Of a stretch of DNA of 64,000 nucleotides, positions 18,060-26,735 are shown piece after piece; within the stretch, counting starts at the first letter, position 1, and the number at the start of each line of letters is the position of its first letter. A program made the position numbers and the translations under genes. Below the pieces are notes generated by a model. It was given only the letters and a program-made list of their open reading frames with translations. It was not told the origin of the DNA and ran no database searches. Origin of the DNA: Bacteroidota bacterium (GTDB lineage Bacteria > Bacteroidota > Bacteroidia > Chitinophagales > LD1). The stretch covers positions 1 to 64,000 of the forward strand of contig JAPLES010000020.1 of assembly GCA_026391075.1 (NCBI GenBank), in the 5' to 3' direction.

Positions 18060-20726
18060 TCAATCCGGCTCTCTACCCAAAATGATTCTGAACTCACCGT
18101 ATTTTGCAAAAATGTTGTTGCCGGCTTTAGGCGATAAACCGAATTTATCGCGGTCTAATCCTAAACCGTAATCGAAACCAAGCAAACCAAACATAGGTAA
18201 GAACACGCGCACACCGGCACCAAATGATTTAGCTAAATCGTAAGGTTTGTATTCGCGAATACCCGTCCAGTAATTTCCTGCATCGGCAAAAAGCAAGGCG
18301 TAAATAGTAGCCGATTGATTCAACGAAATTGGATAACGCAACTCCATCGAGAACTTGTTATAAATTGGTGCACCACCTTGCGGTGTAACCACCGGATAAC
18401 CGCGGAACGAAACAATATCGCGACCTAACTGCGTTCCTGCATTTTGATTACTCAAACCATCGCCACCAAACTCAATACGCTCAAATGGCGAGTAACCTAC
18501 GCGCTTGTTATACACGCCAAGGAAAGCCATGTTAGCCGATGCTTTGAAAACTAAATTTTTCCAGATAGGTGTATACCATTCAAACGCGAGTTTCCATTTG
18601 TGGAACTCCACAAATTTGTAACGCTCTGCCGCGGGTAGTGCAGGGTCTTCGTAATTCAAATCTTTACGCGAGTTAAACATTAAAGAGTAAGGCAGCGTGA
18701 ATTTTCCCTGCACCATAAAATAAATTCCTCGATTGTAAAAAGTAGGTGCAGCTAATTCGCGCGAATCGCGCGAAACCGTCAACTGCAAATTCAGATTGGT
18801 AGAACGTCCATTGCTGAAAACAAAGAAAGTGCTGTAATTGTCGAGGATATAATGTTGAAATTCCAAACCAATTTCTGCGGTGAAAAAATCATCGGGCCAT
18901 TTCAAGCGCGTTCCCAAACCAACATAAAGGCTGGTTGAAAAATATTTGCCAATAATTTTTGTGTAGTCGTATGGATTGAGCGAGTTAGCACGCAAACGAT
19001 TGAACGCAATGCTGAGCGATTGTGGTTTTTTACCACCTAGCCAAGGTTCCGTAAACGAAACACTATACGACTGAAACGCTCTTCCGTTTGAGTTAGCACG
19101 AATACCTAAACGCTGACCATCACCCGATGGAAGGGGAGTCCATGCTTTTTTATCAATAATATTTTTGAGAGAGAAGTTGGTGAAGTTTACACCGAGTGTT
19201 CCGAATAAACCACCCGAGTTAGTAGAAGTAGCAGCACCACCGTAACCGGCAGAAAGTTCCAACTGGTCACTAGGTTTTTCTACTACGCGGTATTCAATAT
19301 CCACTGTTCCTTTTTCGGGATTTGGAATTGGCACCACATCTAATTGTGCAGGGTCAAAATAACCTAGGTTAATGATTTCGCGCTGTGAACGAATCAAATC
19401 TGTACGGCTGAATTTATTTCCAGGAAGCGTGCGCAACTCTCTGCGAATAACTTTCTCATTCGTTTTAGTGTTGCCCAAAATTCGCACTTCATTAATAGTT
19501 GCCTGAGCGCCTTCGTTAATACGCAGCTCAATATCTATTGAATCACCCACTACAGTTACTTCTAAAGGTGTTACACTAAAAAACAAATAACCATCATCCA
19601 TGTAAAGCGAACTCAAATCACCGCCATTCGGATTCATGAAAATTCTTTCATCCAGAATTTTTTGATTGTAAACTTCTCCGCGTTTAATGTTCACGATTTT
19701 TGCCAGAACCGAATCGGCATACTTGGTGTTTCCATTAAAGAAGATGTTTCGGAAATAATATTTCTTGCCCTCGTTTACATAAATATCAATATTCATGTTC
19801 TTAGGATCGGCCATAGTAACGGAATCAATTACTATGTGTGCATCGCGAAAACCTTGACTGTTGTAGAAATCTACAATCTTGCGCTTATCTTCTTCGTAAT
19901 CGTCTTTCTTAAACTTCGATGTTTTGAAAACATTAAGATTGATATGACGCTCGGCATAATCCTTGGCGCGCATAACCGAAAGGTTTCCGATAATCTGATA
20001 CCATTTTACAGTGATAGAATCGCGTGCAAAATTTTTCTTAAACTGAAACAAACCATCTAAATCGAATTTTATTTTTTCGTGCGTTTCCTTCATCTGGCGT
20101 TTCAACTTTGCCTCAGGCACTTCATGACTTCCGTAAATATTGATATGATCAATCTTTACTTTTGAGCCCTTATCTACCGAAATACGAATAAGCACGCTGT
20201 TCACCAAAAGCGAATCCTTAAATTCATTTACATCTACATGCACATCTAAAAATCCTTTGTCGATGTAATAATTTTTTACCGTGTTAATGGTAATAGCGCG
20301 CATGTTGTCTGTAAAAATACTTCCTGCGCGCAGGTCGAGTTTCTTTTTCAATTCATCACCATCGCTGCTCTTCACTCCTCTAATCGAGTAGCGCGAAATA
20401 CGCGGACGCTCTTCTACGTGAATCACTAAATAAATTTTACCCGATTCAATTTTAGAAGCATCAATAGAAATATTGGTGAACAACTTCTGTCTCCAAAGAG
20501 CTTTGATAGCTTTTGGAATCTGCTCTCCCGGAATTTTGATTTTATCGCCTTTCGCTAAACCCGAAAGTGTGGTAAGAATGTGCGCATCCAAAAACTTTGC
20601 GCCTTCAACTTTTACATCAGCAATTTCGTACTCACCACCCTTGCTGTAATCAAAAGGTTGTTTTTCGTCCTGCGAAAACACGAAGAGTTGCAATAACAAT
20701 AAGGGGAGAAGAAATATCTTTTTCAG
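18060..20726 (-). CDS. bamA: Outer membrane assembly factor BamA (Omp85)
   Basis: About 888 residues: a signal peptide (KKIFLLPLLLLQLFVFSQ), POTRA domains (about 35-460; EIADVKVEGAKFLD, then NEVRILGNTKTNEKVIRREL) and a C-terminal Omp85 barrel ending in FRIILG. It inserts beta-barrel proteins into the outer membrane. The start is unusual: between the in-frame TAG that ends uppS (20751-20753) and the mature part there is no ATG or GTG. TTG 20699 would cut off the charged part of the signal peptide. CTG at 20726-20724 gives a complete signal peptide and is taken here as the working start; ATA 20744 is another option. It lies directly after uppS and is likely coupled to it. Confidence 0.92.
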   Translation of the reverse strand: MKKIFLLPLLLLQLFVFSQDEKQPFDYSKGGEYEIADVKVEGAKFLDAHILTTLSGLAKGDKIKIPGEQIPKAIKALWRQKLFTNISIDASKIESGKIYLVIHVEERPRISRYSIRGVKSSDGDELKKKLDLRAGSIFTDNMRAITINTVKNYYIDKGFLDVHVDVNEFKDSLLVNSVLIRISVDKGSKVKIDHINIYGSHEVPEAKLKRQMKETHEKIKFDLDGLFQFKKNFARDSITVKWYQIIGNLSVMRAKDYAERHINLNVFKTSKFKKDDYEEDKRKIVDFYNSQGFRDAHIVIDSVTMADPKNMNIDIYVNEGKKYYFRNIFFNGNTKYADSVLAKIVNIKRGEVYNQKILDERIFMNPNGGDLSSLYMDDGYLFFSVTPLEVTVVGDSIDIELRINEGAQATINEVRILGNTKTNEKVIRRELRTLPGNKFSRTDLIRSQREIINLGYFDPAQLDVVPIPNPEKGTVDIEYRVVEKPSDQLELSAGYGGAATSTNSGGLFGTLGVNFTNFSLKNIIDKKAWTPLPSGDGQRLGIRANSNGRAFQSYSVSFTEPWLGGKKPQSLSIAFNRLRANSLNPYDYTKIIGKYFSTSLYVGLGTRLKWPDDFFTAEIGLEFQHYILDNYSTFFVFSNGRSTNLNLQLTVSRDSRELAAPTFYNRGIYFMVQGKFTLPYSLMFNSRKDLNYEDPALPAAERYKFVEFHKWKLAFEWYTPIWKNLVFKASANMAFLGVYNKRVGYSPFERIEFGGDGLSNQNAGTQLGRDIVSFRGYPVVTPQGGAPIYNKFSMELRYPISLNQSATIYALLFADAGNYWTGIREYKPYDLAKSFGAGVRVFLPMFGLLGFDYGLGLDRDKFGLSPKAGNNIFAKYGEFRIILGREPD

Positions 20727-20750
20727 AGGGTGCTGTTTTTCTATTAATAA

Positions 20751-21500
20751 CTATTTGCCGCTTGCTAACTGCTCACTTGTTTTACCAAATCTGCGTTCGC
20801 GGTTTTGAAATTCTATCACTGCTTTATACAATTCTTCTTTATTGAACTCGGGCCAAAACACATCGGTAAAATAAAACTCAGCATAAGCCAATTGCCACAA
20901 CAAAAAATTACTCACGCGTTTTTCACCACTGGTTCTAATCAGCAATTCAGGGTCTGGTCTTCCCGCTGTATACAAATTCTCGTTGATGAGATTCTCGTTG
21001 ATATCGTGCAAAGATGTTTCTCCGCTTTGCACTTTCAACACAATTTGTTTCACCGCGCGCACCATTTCATTTTTTGCTCCGTAGCTCAACGCCAAAATCA
21101 ATTCCATCCGTTTGCAATGCGAAGTTTTTTCGATTGCCTCGCGTAACTCCTTGGCTACTCCTTTTGGCAACGAATCAATATCGCCAATAGCACCGAGGCG
21201 AATATCATTTTTCAAGAGCGTTTTCAATTCTCCGTTAATCGTTTTTAACAGCAGCGTCATCAGCGCGCTCACTTCTAATTGCGGACGGTTCCAGTTCTCG
21301 GCACTGAAGGCATACATGGTTAAGTATTGAACTCCCAACTCGGCACATGCTTCAGCAGTTTCGCGCACCGCACTTACGCCATTGGTGTGACCGAAAATGC
21401 GGTTCATCCCTTTCTGCTTTGCCCAACGCCCGTTACCATCCATAATCACAGCAATGTGCTTTGGCAGTCGGGTTAAATCTATTTGTTCTTTCAAACTCAC
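20751..21500 (-). CDS. uppS: Isoprenyl (undecaprenyl) diphosphate synthase
   Basis: 249-residue cis-prenyltransferase that condenses isopentenyl diphosphate into undecaprenyl diphosphate, the carrier for peptidoglycan and glycans. The catalytic motif HIAVIMDGNGRWA is near residue 15, with AFSAENWNRP and RTSGEKRVSNFLLWQLAYAE in the expected places. It sits in the order DUF6089-uppS-bamA that is common in Bacteroidota. Its TAG stop is in the same frame as bamA, 24 bases before the proposed CTG start. Confidence 0.96.
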   Translation of the reverse strand: MSLKEQIDLTRLPKHIAVIMDGNGRWAKQKGMNRIFGHTNGVSAVRETAEACAELGVQYLTMYAFSAENWNRPQLEVSALMTLLLKTINGELKTLLKNDIRLGAIGDIDSLPKGVAKELREAIEKTSHCKRMELILALSYGAKNEMVRAVKQIVLKVQSGETSLHDINENLINENLYTAGRPDPELLIRTSGEKRVSNFLLWQLAYAEFYFTDVFWPEFNKEELYKAVIEFQNRERRFGKTSEQLASGK

Positions 21501-21623
21501 GCGAACGATTAAACGTTGTTTACGATTATTATTTTATGCTTCGCAATGATTAACGGATAAAGGCAATTGATTTCACCGATAAAACAGAAAAAATTTTGAA
21601 GCGGGGGCGAAGATATTAAAATA

Positions 21624-21644
21624 GGCGAGTGGTGAGTGGTGTGA
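21624..21644. repeat. Short heptad array (3 x 7 bp)
   Basis: Units GGCGAGT GGTGAGT GGTGTGA, in the uppS-DUF6089 spacer. It is one of several arrays with period 7 in this window. Confidence 0.55.
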
Positions 21645-21656
21645 CTGCAGCCTGTT

Positions 21657-21684
21657 ATTTACTATTGCCTATTCACTATTTACT
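21657..21684. repeat. Heptad array (4 x 7 bp) at the DUF6089 stop
   Basis: Four 7-base units (ATTTACT ATTGCCT and so on) that reach the stop codon of the DUF6089 gene. Read on the other strand the units are AGTAAAT/AGTGAAT, the same as at 36106-36140. Confidence 0.65.
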
Positions 21685-22568
21685 TACCGGTACGTTCCAT
21701 TCGGGCTCGGACACTGCACTTTCATAATGGTATATGAAATAGTAATGCCGCCCATAAGGTAGTCATCGAACTTTCCTGATTGCCCGCGTTGATAGCCGGG
21801 AGTTCCTGCTTTTTCACCGCCATGTTCGGCAGAGCGGTCAGAAAGTGCAGCCGCTAAACCCGTAGAGCCACCGGGCAGCGAAGCGTAGCTCGGATAGTTG
21901 CCGCTAACATCATCTAAGTAATCGGTAAATGTTTTGCGCACGCCTGCTTCAATAGCAATGTTCCAGTTTCGTTTAAACGAAAATTTAAAACCGCCAACAA
22001 TAGGAATGGCGAAACTATAGAGACGATATTTTTTTACGCCTGAATAACTCGGGTCGTTTTGCCCTTCGGTGCCGAGCGGTTGCAGATAATACCACTTGCC
22101 GTTGTATTCTGCTTTAGGATTGAAAAAGAAAAGTGTAACACCTGTGCCTATATAAGGTGTCCACCAGTGTTTTCCCTTTGAATCGGCCTTGTCGTACTTA
22201 AAAAAATTGAACTCAATAATGGAAGTAAGGTCGAAGATGTCGGTCTTGAAAGAGAGATTTCTTTTTTGGTTCCAGGCATCGCTGTTTACTTCATCTTTAA
22301 ACTCGGCAGTCCCCCAACTAAACATAGTACGCCATGCCCCGCGGTATTTAATATTGTAACGATAGAAAACTCCCGCACCCGGTCGCGCAAACTTGAATGA
22401 TAATTTGGTATTGAGGTCTCCAAAATAATTGGTCATGCCGCCCCAAACACCAAATTCATGAATCTGCGAGAAACAGACCATAGAAAATAGACAACAGACA
22501 ACAGACAATACAAGGCGTTGCTTTAGCTTTTGAAACCGTGAAAATATATTTTGTTGAGCTCTTTTCAT
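21684..22568 (-). CDS. DUF6089 family outer-membrane-like protein
   Basis: 294 residues: a signal peptide (core LSVVCCLFSMVCFSQ) followed by a repeating beta pattern (EFGVWGGMTNYFGDLN, then aromatic-rich strands and a C-terminal ISYTIM) that suggests a small outer-membrane barrel. DUF6089 genes are typical neighbours of uppS-bamA in Bacteroidota; function is unknown but envelope related by context. The signal-peptide core is encoded by a 35 bp heptad array (22475-22509), and another array abuts the stop codon. A change of one unit in the array would shift the frame. Confidence 0.82.
   Translation of the reverse strand: MKRAQQNIFSRFQKLKQRLVLSVVCCLFSMVCFSQIHEFGVWGGMTNYFGDLNTKLSFKFARPGAGVFYRYNIKYRGAWRTMFSWGTAEFKDEVNSDAWNQKRNLSFKTDIFDLTSIIEFNFFKYDKADSKGKHWWTPYIGTGVTLFFFNPKAEYNGKWYYLQPLGTEGQNDPSYSGVKKYRLYSFAIPIVGGFKFSFKRNWNIAIEAGVRKTFTDYLDDVSGNYPSYASLPGGSTGLAAALSDRSAEHGGEKAGTPGYQRGQSGKFDDYLMGGITISYTIMKVQCPSPNGTYR
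22475..22509. repeat. Heptad array (5 x 7 bp) inside the DUF6089 signal-peptide codons
   Basis: Units AGACCAT AGAAAAT, then AGACAAC twice and AGACAAT. On the coding strand these become TCTATGG/TCTGTTG-type units and encode the hydrophobic core of the signal peptide. Confidence 0.75.
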
Positions 22569-22657
22569 TTTTTTCGAGGGCGCGAAGAAACTATTAACGG
22601 AGGAAAAAGCAAAATGTTGTTTGGGAAGCTAAGTTACAAGCAAAATAGCTAGGGTTG

Positions 22658-23065
22658 TTATTTCAAGTATGCCAGTATAGCATCAAAACTTTCGTTCATC
22701 CTTTTTCTAAAATCGGTTAATTGGTTAACTGTATAAGCAGGGCTTACATCGCTGGCTGAAGATACATTAGTCAGAGCAACATAACGCAAACTGTCGATTT
22801 CGTTGAAACACATTGAATTACTGTCAATACGGATTGATGAAGCTATTCCTAAACCAATAACATCCAGGTTTGAAAAACAGCTATAGGTATTGCCGCAACC
22901 AGAGTAGTCGTTCAATCTTATATCCAGAATTTGATTGCAAATAATTTTGCAGGAATCAAATTTCACTTTCAGCTGGTCAGTTCCACTACAACTGAGAGTA
23001 GAAGTTTCCGTTTTACAACTATAAAGCAGACAAAGGGCAATTGCCAAAACGATTAAGTTTTTCAT
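22658..23065 (-). CDS. Small Cys-rich lipoprotein, function unknown
   Basis: 135 residues with a lipoprotein signal (MKNLIVLAIALCLLYSC, lipobox Cys at 17). The mature part has several further Cys residues (for example CSGTD, DSCKIICNQ, YSGCGNTYSC, MCFNE) that could form disulfides. It is probably anchored to a membrane facing the periplasm or surface. No family was recognised. It sits between nadK and DUF6089 in the envelope block with about 50 bases to nadK. Confidence 0.65.
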   Translation of the reverse strand: MKNLIVLAIALCLLYSCKTETSTLSCSGTDQLKVKFDSCKIICNQILDIRLNDYSGCGNTYSCFSNLDVIGLGIASSIRIDSNSMCFNEIDSLRYVALTNVSSASDVSPAYTVNQLTDFRKRMNESFDAILAYLK

Positions 23066-23117
23066 ATTTCAAATCTATAATTTTTCCGATTGGCGCAATT
23101 GCACATCTGTAGGAGCA

Positions 23118-23990
23118 CTAATTCCGCTGGTCGCTGCCCCAATTCAGTTTTGTTTTTAGGGCGGTAAGAAAACTTTGGTCGGTGAGGCGAATGATGTTAG
23201 CGCAGAAGGGCGCTTTTTTAACCGCTAACTGAAAAGAAGAATCAATGGCTTTGTAACGCGCATCGAGCGTGCACAGAAAACTGTCGCCTCTTCCGGTAAT
23301 TTCAAATGAAAGAACTGCTTCATCGCTCACTACCATTGGGCGAACATTTAAATTGTGTGGTGCCACAGGAGTAATTACAAAATTGCCACTGGTAGGATAC
23401 AAAATTGGTCCGCCACAACTGAGCGAGTAGCCCGTAGAGCCCGTAGGGGTAGAAACAATTACGCCATCAGCCCAATAAGTATTCAGCAGTTCGCCATTCA
23501 AATAAGCGTTTACGGTAATCATACTGCTTTGATCTCTGCGCTGAATAGTCATATCGTTGAGCGCAATATTGTCGTCAAACAAAGGTTTGTTGCATTGCAG
23601 TTGCAGCAGTGTTCTCTTGTCAATCATATAACTTCCGCTGGCAATAGCATTTACTGCGGCTTGAATTTGTTCTCTTCCTAAACTTGCTAAAAACCCTAAG
23701 CGACCAAAATTAATTCCGAGGATGGGAATCTCCGATTCTTTAATCATGACCACCGCATCCAGAATTGTTCCATCGCCACCCATGCTGAACACCACTTCGG
23801 TATTCGATTTTATATCGTCAAAATTTTCAAAGCTATCGGCACTTACGTTTAGTTTCAATTCTGTTTGCAGCAGTTGAAGAAATTTTTTCTCCACCGTAAA
23901 TTTCATTTTTTTCTTTTCGAGCAAATCGAAAAGTTCCTGCGCGTGTGGTGCGTTGCTTTTGTTGAAGGTTTTTCCGTAAATCGCGATCAT
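23118..23990 (-). CDS. nadK: NAD kinase
   Basis: 290-residue cytoplasmic enzyme that phosphorylates NAD to NADP. Signatures are present: the GGDGT motif (VVFSMGGDGTILDAV, about residue 70), GINFGRLGFLA, the NE/D-type segment ALNDMTIQR, and TPTGSTGYSLSCGGPI. Length and order match the family. A heptad array lies at 24001-24028, 10 bases before the ATG, in the place of the ribosome-binding region. Confidence 0.96.
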   Translation of the reverse strand: MIAIYGKTFNKSNAPHAQELFDLLEKKKMKFTVEKKFLQLLQTELKLNVSADSFENFDDIKSNTEVVFSMGGDGTILDAVVMIKESEIPILGINFGRLGFLASLGREQIQAAVNAIASGSYMIDKRTLLQLQCNKPLFDDNIALNDMTIQRRDQSSMITVNAYLNGELLNTYWADGVIVSTPTGSTGYSLSCGGPILYPTSGNFVITPVAPHNLNVRPMVVSDEAVLSFEITGRGDSFLCTLDARYKAIDSSFQLAVKKAPFCANIIRLTDQSFLTALKTKLNWGSDQRN

Positions 23991-24000
23991 GGGGTGAAGA

Positions 24001-24028
24001 TAATAGTGAATAGTTAATAGTGAATGGT
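24001..24028. repeat. Heptad array (4 x 7 bp) just before nadK
   Basis: Units TAATAGT GAATAGT, then TAATAGT and GAATGGT, ending 10 bases before the nadK start codon on the minus strand. It could shape translation initiation. Confidence 0.7.
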
Positions 24029-24087
24029 AAATTCAAATTTGGTTTTTCCCTTCGTCACCTTGTCGCACCGGCACTGTTGTTCCTCTG

Positions 24088-26619
24088 CTAAAATCCGGGT
24101 TGAAACGCCAGTTTAATTCCCCAGTTCTGTCCACCGCTGTTGCGGTAAGTAGCGCGCCATAAAAAATCTACTCGAAATAAATACGCAATGTTTTCAATAC
24201 CAAAACCCAATTCAATATAAGGTACAGGGCCTGGCGCATGGAGTTCCTGAGGAACCACCAGCACATCGGCATTTCGTTTACTGAAACTTCCAATCAAACT
24301 TTTGAAAATGATAACCTCGCGCAACTTCAATTTATTGAAGCCCGGAATTTTGTTGAAGAGAAAGCCGTTGAAGTGATGCTCCACCCAAAGCTGTGCGTAT
24401 TGATCGCTTATAAATTCAAACTCACGCAAGAGATTGTAGTTGTATTTATCCAGAAGAATTCCAAGGTTTCCCTGCGTAAGATAACAAGAAGTATATGGAG
24501 CTTTGCCAAATATTTTTCCGGCTTTAAAAGAAAAATTAGTGTGACCTATGGGCGAAACAATTCGTTGTTTGAGAATAAAATGAAGCGTTTGATAATTGAA
24601 ATAATCATGATCGAGATTTACCATAGCAAAAGAATAGCGAAGCAAGAGCACCGGATATTTGGTGGTTTGAAAATAACGGTAGAACGCACCTACGAAATAC
24701 AAATCTTTATACGAGTAGCGTGTGTCCAACATAAATTCGGTGACATTGAAATTTGGAACGTGATGCGTTACCTCATTTTGCTTGCGTATAAAATCACTAA
24801 CGGTTGGAATTTCATAGTAAATTTTATCGTTGATGGTAAAGATGGTGGAGAAATCACGCACCCATTCTTTCTCATAAGAAATTTGAGCTTCTCGAACCTT
24901 CATAATTTTATTGAGCGTGCGTCCGCTGATGAGCGTAATGATATTATCGAAGGTGAGCAGGGTTTGATTTCCATCCTGTCCCGGCACTCGCATATCATAC
25001 CTATACATGGCTTCGATCGATTGCCAACGTTCATTTTTACGCGGTAAGGCTATACGTGTAAGCGCCAAATATTTGAAATCGCGGTCCTTTAACCCATACG
25101 CTACGTAGCCTGTGAAATAAAATTTACGCAAAAAATTATTAGCCGGTGTACCACGATGCTGAAAGCGCACATTTGTTTCAAAACCAAAACGCACACGCCA
25201 ACCTTCTACATTATTACGGCTGCCAAAATTCAACACGCGACCAAAACTAATTGGACCTGCATCGGCATAAGCCGCGGTAAAAAATCTTCCGAACCATTCG
25301 TATGTTTTCCATGCTTTTACTTTTTTCATGGTATCCGAAATTTCGAACACACGCTCTTGTGGCTGAGTTAGCTTTTCAAAACGTGCTGTGTCCCAAAACT
25401 CCTTACTCATGTTCCGCGCGCTATCGGCAATAATGGTTTCTTCTAACCCTTTGAATATGGAATCGGGAAATACAACATTGGCTTCAAAGTTTTTTTTCTC
25501 AACTAATTTTTCGACCAACAAACCGATTCTATTTTTCTTTTTAAAAATAGAACCCACACTCTGCATCTGCTCTCGGTTCTTCATCCAAAATTTTCCATCT
25601 ACCAAGGTGTAATCCAAATGTGCATTGTACTCATTGATGAAATTGAGATTTGCTTTTTCATTCGGTTTAAAAAAAATAGTGCGAATAGCCCAAGTAGCAG
25701 AATCAATCCAAGCATAACCCTTGAGAGCTAAATCTTCTTTTGTTTTGCCTACAAAATGAATTTTGTAAGAAACACGACCTTCAATTTTTACAGTATCTGT
25801 AACGTAGTAGTAATAGGTATTTAAAGCACCTGCAGCAAACGGAGCGTTGAAATATGTTTTGGCAAAGTAGTAGAGATTGTCATACGCATCAGTTTCCCGA
25901 AATTCATAATTAGCCAAACTAACAGCCGCAGGATTGTCAATGCCGGTCATGTGTTCGGCTTTTACATAAGTGCGCATTTGTTTTTTCGGATGCAAACGAT
26001 AGTACACATCACTTACCGTTTCTTTTATTATGCCGGGAATAAAAAGGGAGCCTTCACTAGTGGTGTCGGTATTTTCAAAAGCAAAATGAAATGGTTTAAA
26101 CAAAAAGAAATTGATTAGTTTATGTCCGGGGTTTAGCAACGAGATTTCGAGCTTGTCGTAATTCTCATAATGATAACTGTAGTTTGCCCCAACTCTATTT
26201 TGTTCTTTATGTTTTAATACCTGATAAAAAACATAATTAGCGGTGGTATCAATTTCGCGCTTGCGTTTCTTTCCTGCTTTCACAGTTATTTCCACCAGTT
26301 TCAATTCTTCAGAGCCCATCTCAATATTTAACTCTTGCGTGCCACCACGCTTTACACGAATATTTCTGGAGCCATATCCCAAATACGAAAACACAATGGA
26401 GTCAACTTTCTCAATGCTACGCACGTTGAATTCACCTTTAGGATTTGTCATGGTAGCTTTAGGCACGCCACCATACAAACGCACATTCACATAACCCAAT
26501 GGCTCTTTAGTTTTGGAATCGGTTACTCTGCCAAAAATTTCGGTGTTCAAGTTGGTTTGAGCAACAGAAATTTTTGTGACAAAAAGTAGAAGGGGGAAAA
26601 AAAATTTGGAAAACCTCAT
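24088..26619 (-). CDS. DUF5686 / CarboxypepD_reg-like outer membrane protein
   Basis: 843 residues from ATG 26619; the frame opens two codons earlier at TTG. A signal peptide (FFFPLLLFVTKISVAQ) is followed by a CarboxypepD_reg-like beta-sandwich (about 28-115: FGRVTDSKTKEPLGYVNVRLYGG) and a long DUF5686 region predicted as an outer-membrane barrel, ending with WGIKLAFQPGF. The fold is like TonB-dependent receptors without a plug; function is unknown. It is upstream of nadK on the same strand. A long open frame on the opposite strand (24238-25047) is a shadow. Confidence 0.85.
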   Translation of the reverse strand: MRFSKFFFPLLLFVTKISVAQTNLNTEIFGRVTDSKTKEPLGYVNVRLYGGVPKATMTNPKGEFNVRSIEKVDSIVFSYLGYGSRNIRVKRGGTQELNIEMGSEELKLVEITVKAGKKRKREIDTTANYVFYQVLKHKEQNRVGANYSYHYENYDKLEISLLNPGHKLINFFLFKPFHFAFENTDTTSEGSLFIPGIIKETVSDVYYRLHPKKQMRTYVKAEHMTGIDNPAAVSLANYEFRETDAYDNLYYFAKTYFNAPFAAGALNTYYYYVTDTVKIEGRVSYKIHFVGKTKEDLALKGYAWIDSATWAIRTIFFKPNEKANLNFINEYNAHLDYTLVDGKFWMKNREQMQSVGSIFKKKNRIGLLVEKLVEKKNFEANVVFPDSIFKGLEETIIADSARNMSKEFWDTARFEKLTQPQERVFEISDTMKKVKAWKTYEWFGRFFTAAYADAGPISFGRVLNFGSRNNVEGWRVRFGFETNVRFQHRGTPANNFLRKFYFTGYVAYGLKDRDFKYLALTRIALPRKNERWQSIEAMYRYDMRVPGQDGNQTLLTFDNIITLISGRTLNKIMKVREAQISYEKEWVRDFSTIFTINDKIYYEIPTVSDFIRKQNEVTHHVPNFNVTEFMLDTRYSYKDLYFVGAFYRYFQTTKYPVLLLRYSFAMVNLDHDYFNYQTLHFILKQRIVSPIGHTNFSFKAGKIFGKAPYTSCYLTQGNLGILLDKYNYNLLREFEFISDQYAQLWVEHHFNGFLFNKIPGFNKLKLREVIIFKSLIGSFSKRNADVLVVPQELHAPGPVPYIELGFGIENIAYLFRVDFLWRATYRNSGGQNWGIKLAFQPGF

Positions 26620-26735
26620 TGGCAAAGTGAGGGGCTAAAATAGAAGAATTCAACTGTGAAGAAGGGTAGAATAGACAAGGGTTAATCGAATGTCTTAATA
26701 TTGTGTTATTCCTCTCTTAAAAAGTTGCGCCATAA

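Noticed and set aside
24238-25047. 269-codon open frame opposite the DUF5686 gene
   Set aside because: It is antisense to a clear membrane-protein gene, has no recognisable motif and its composition is that of a reverse-complement shadow.
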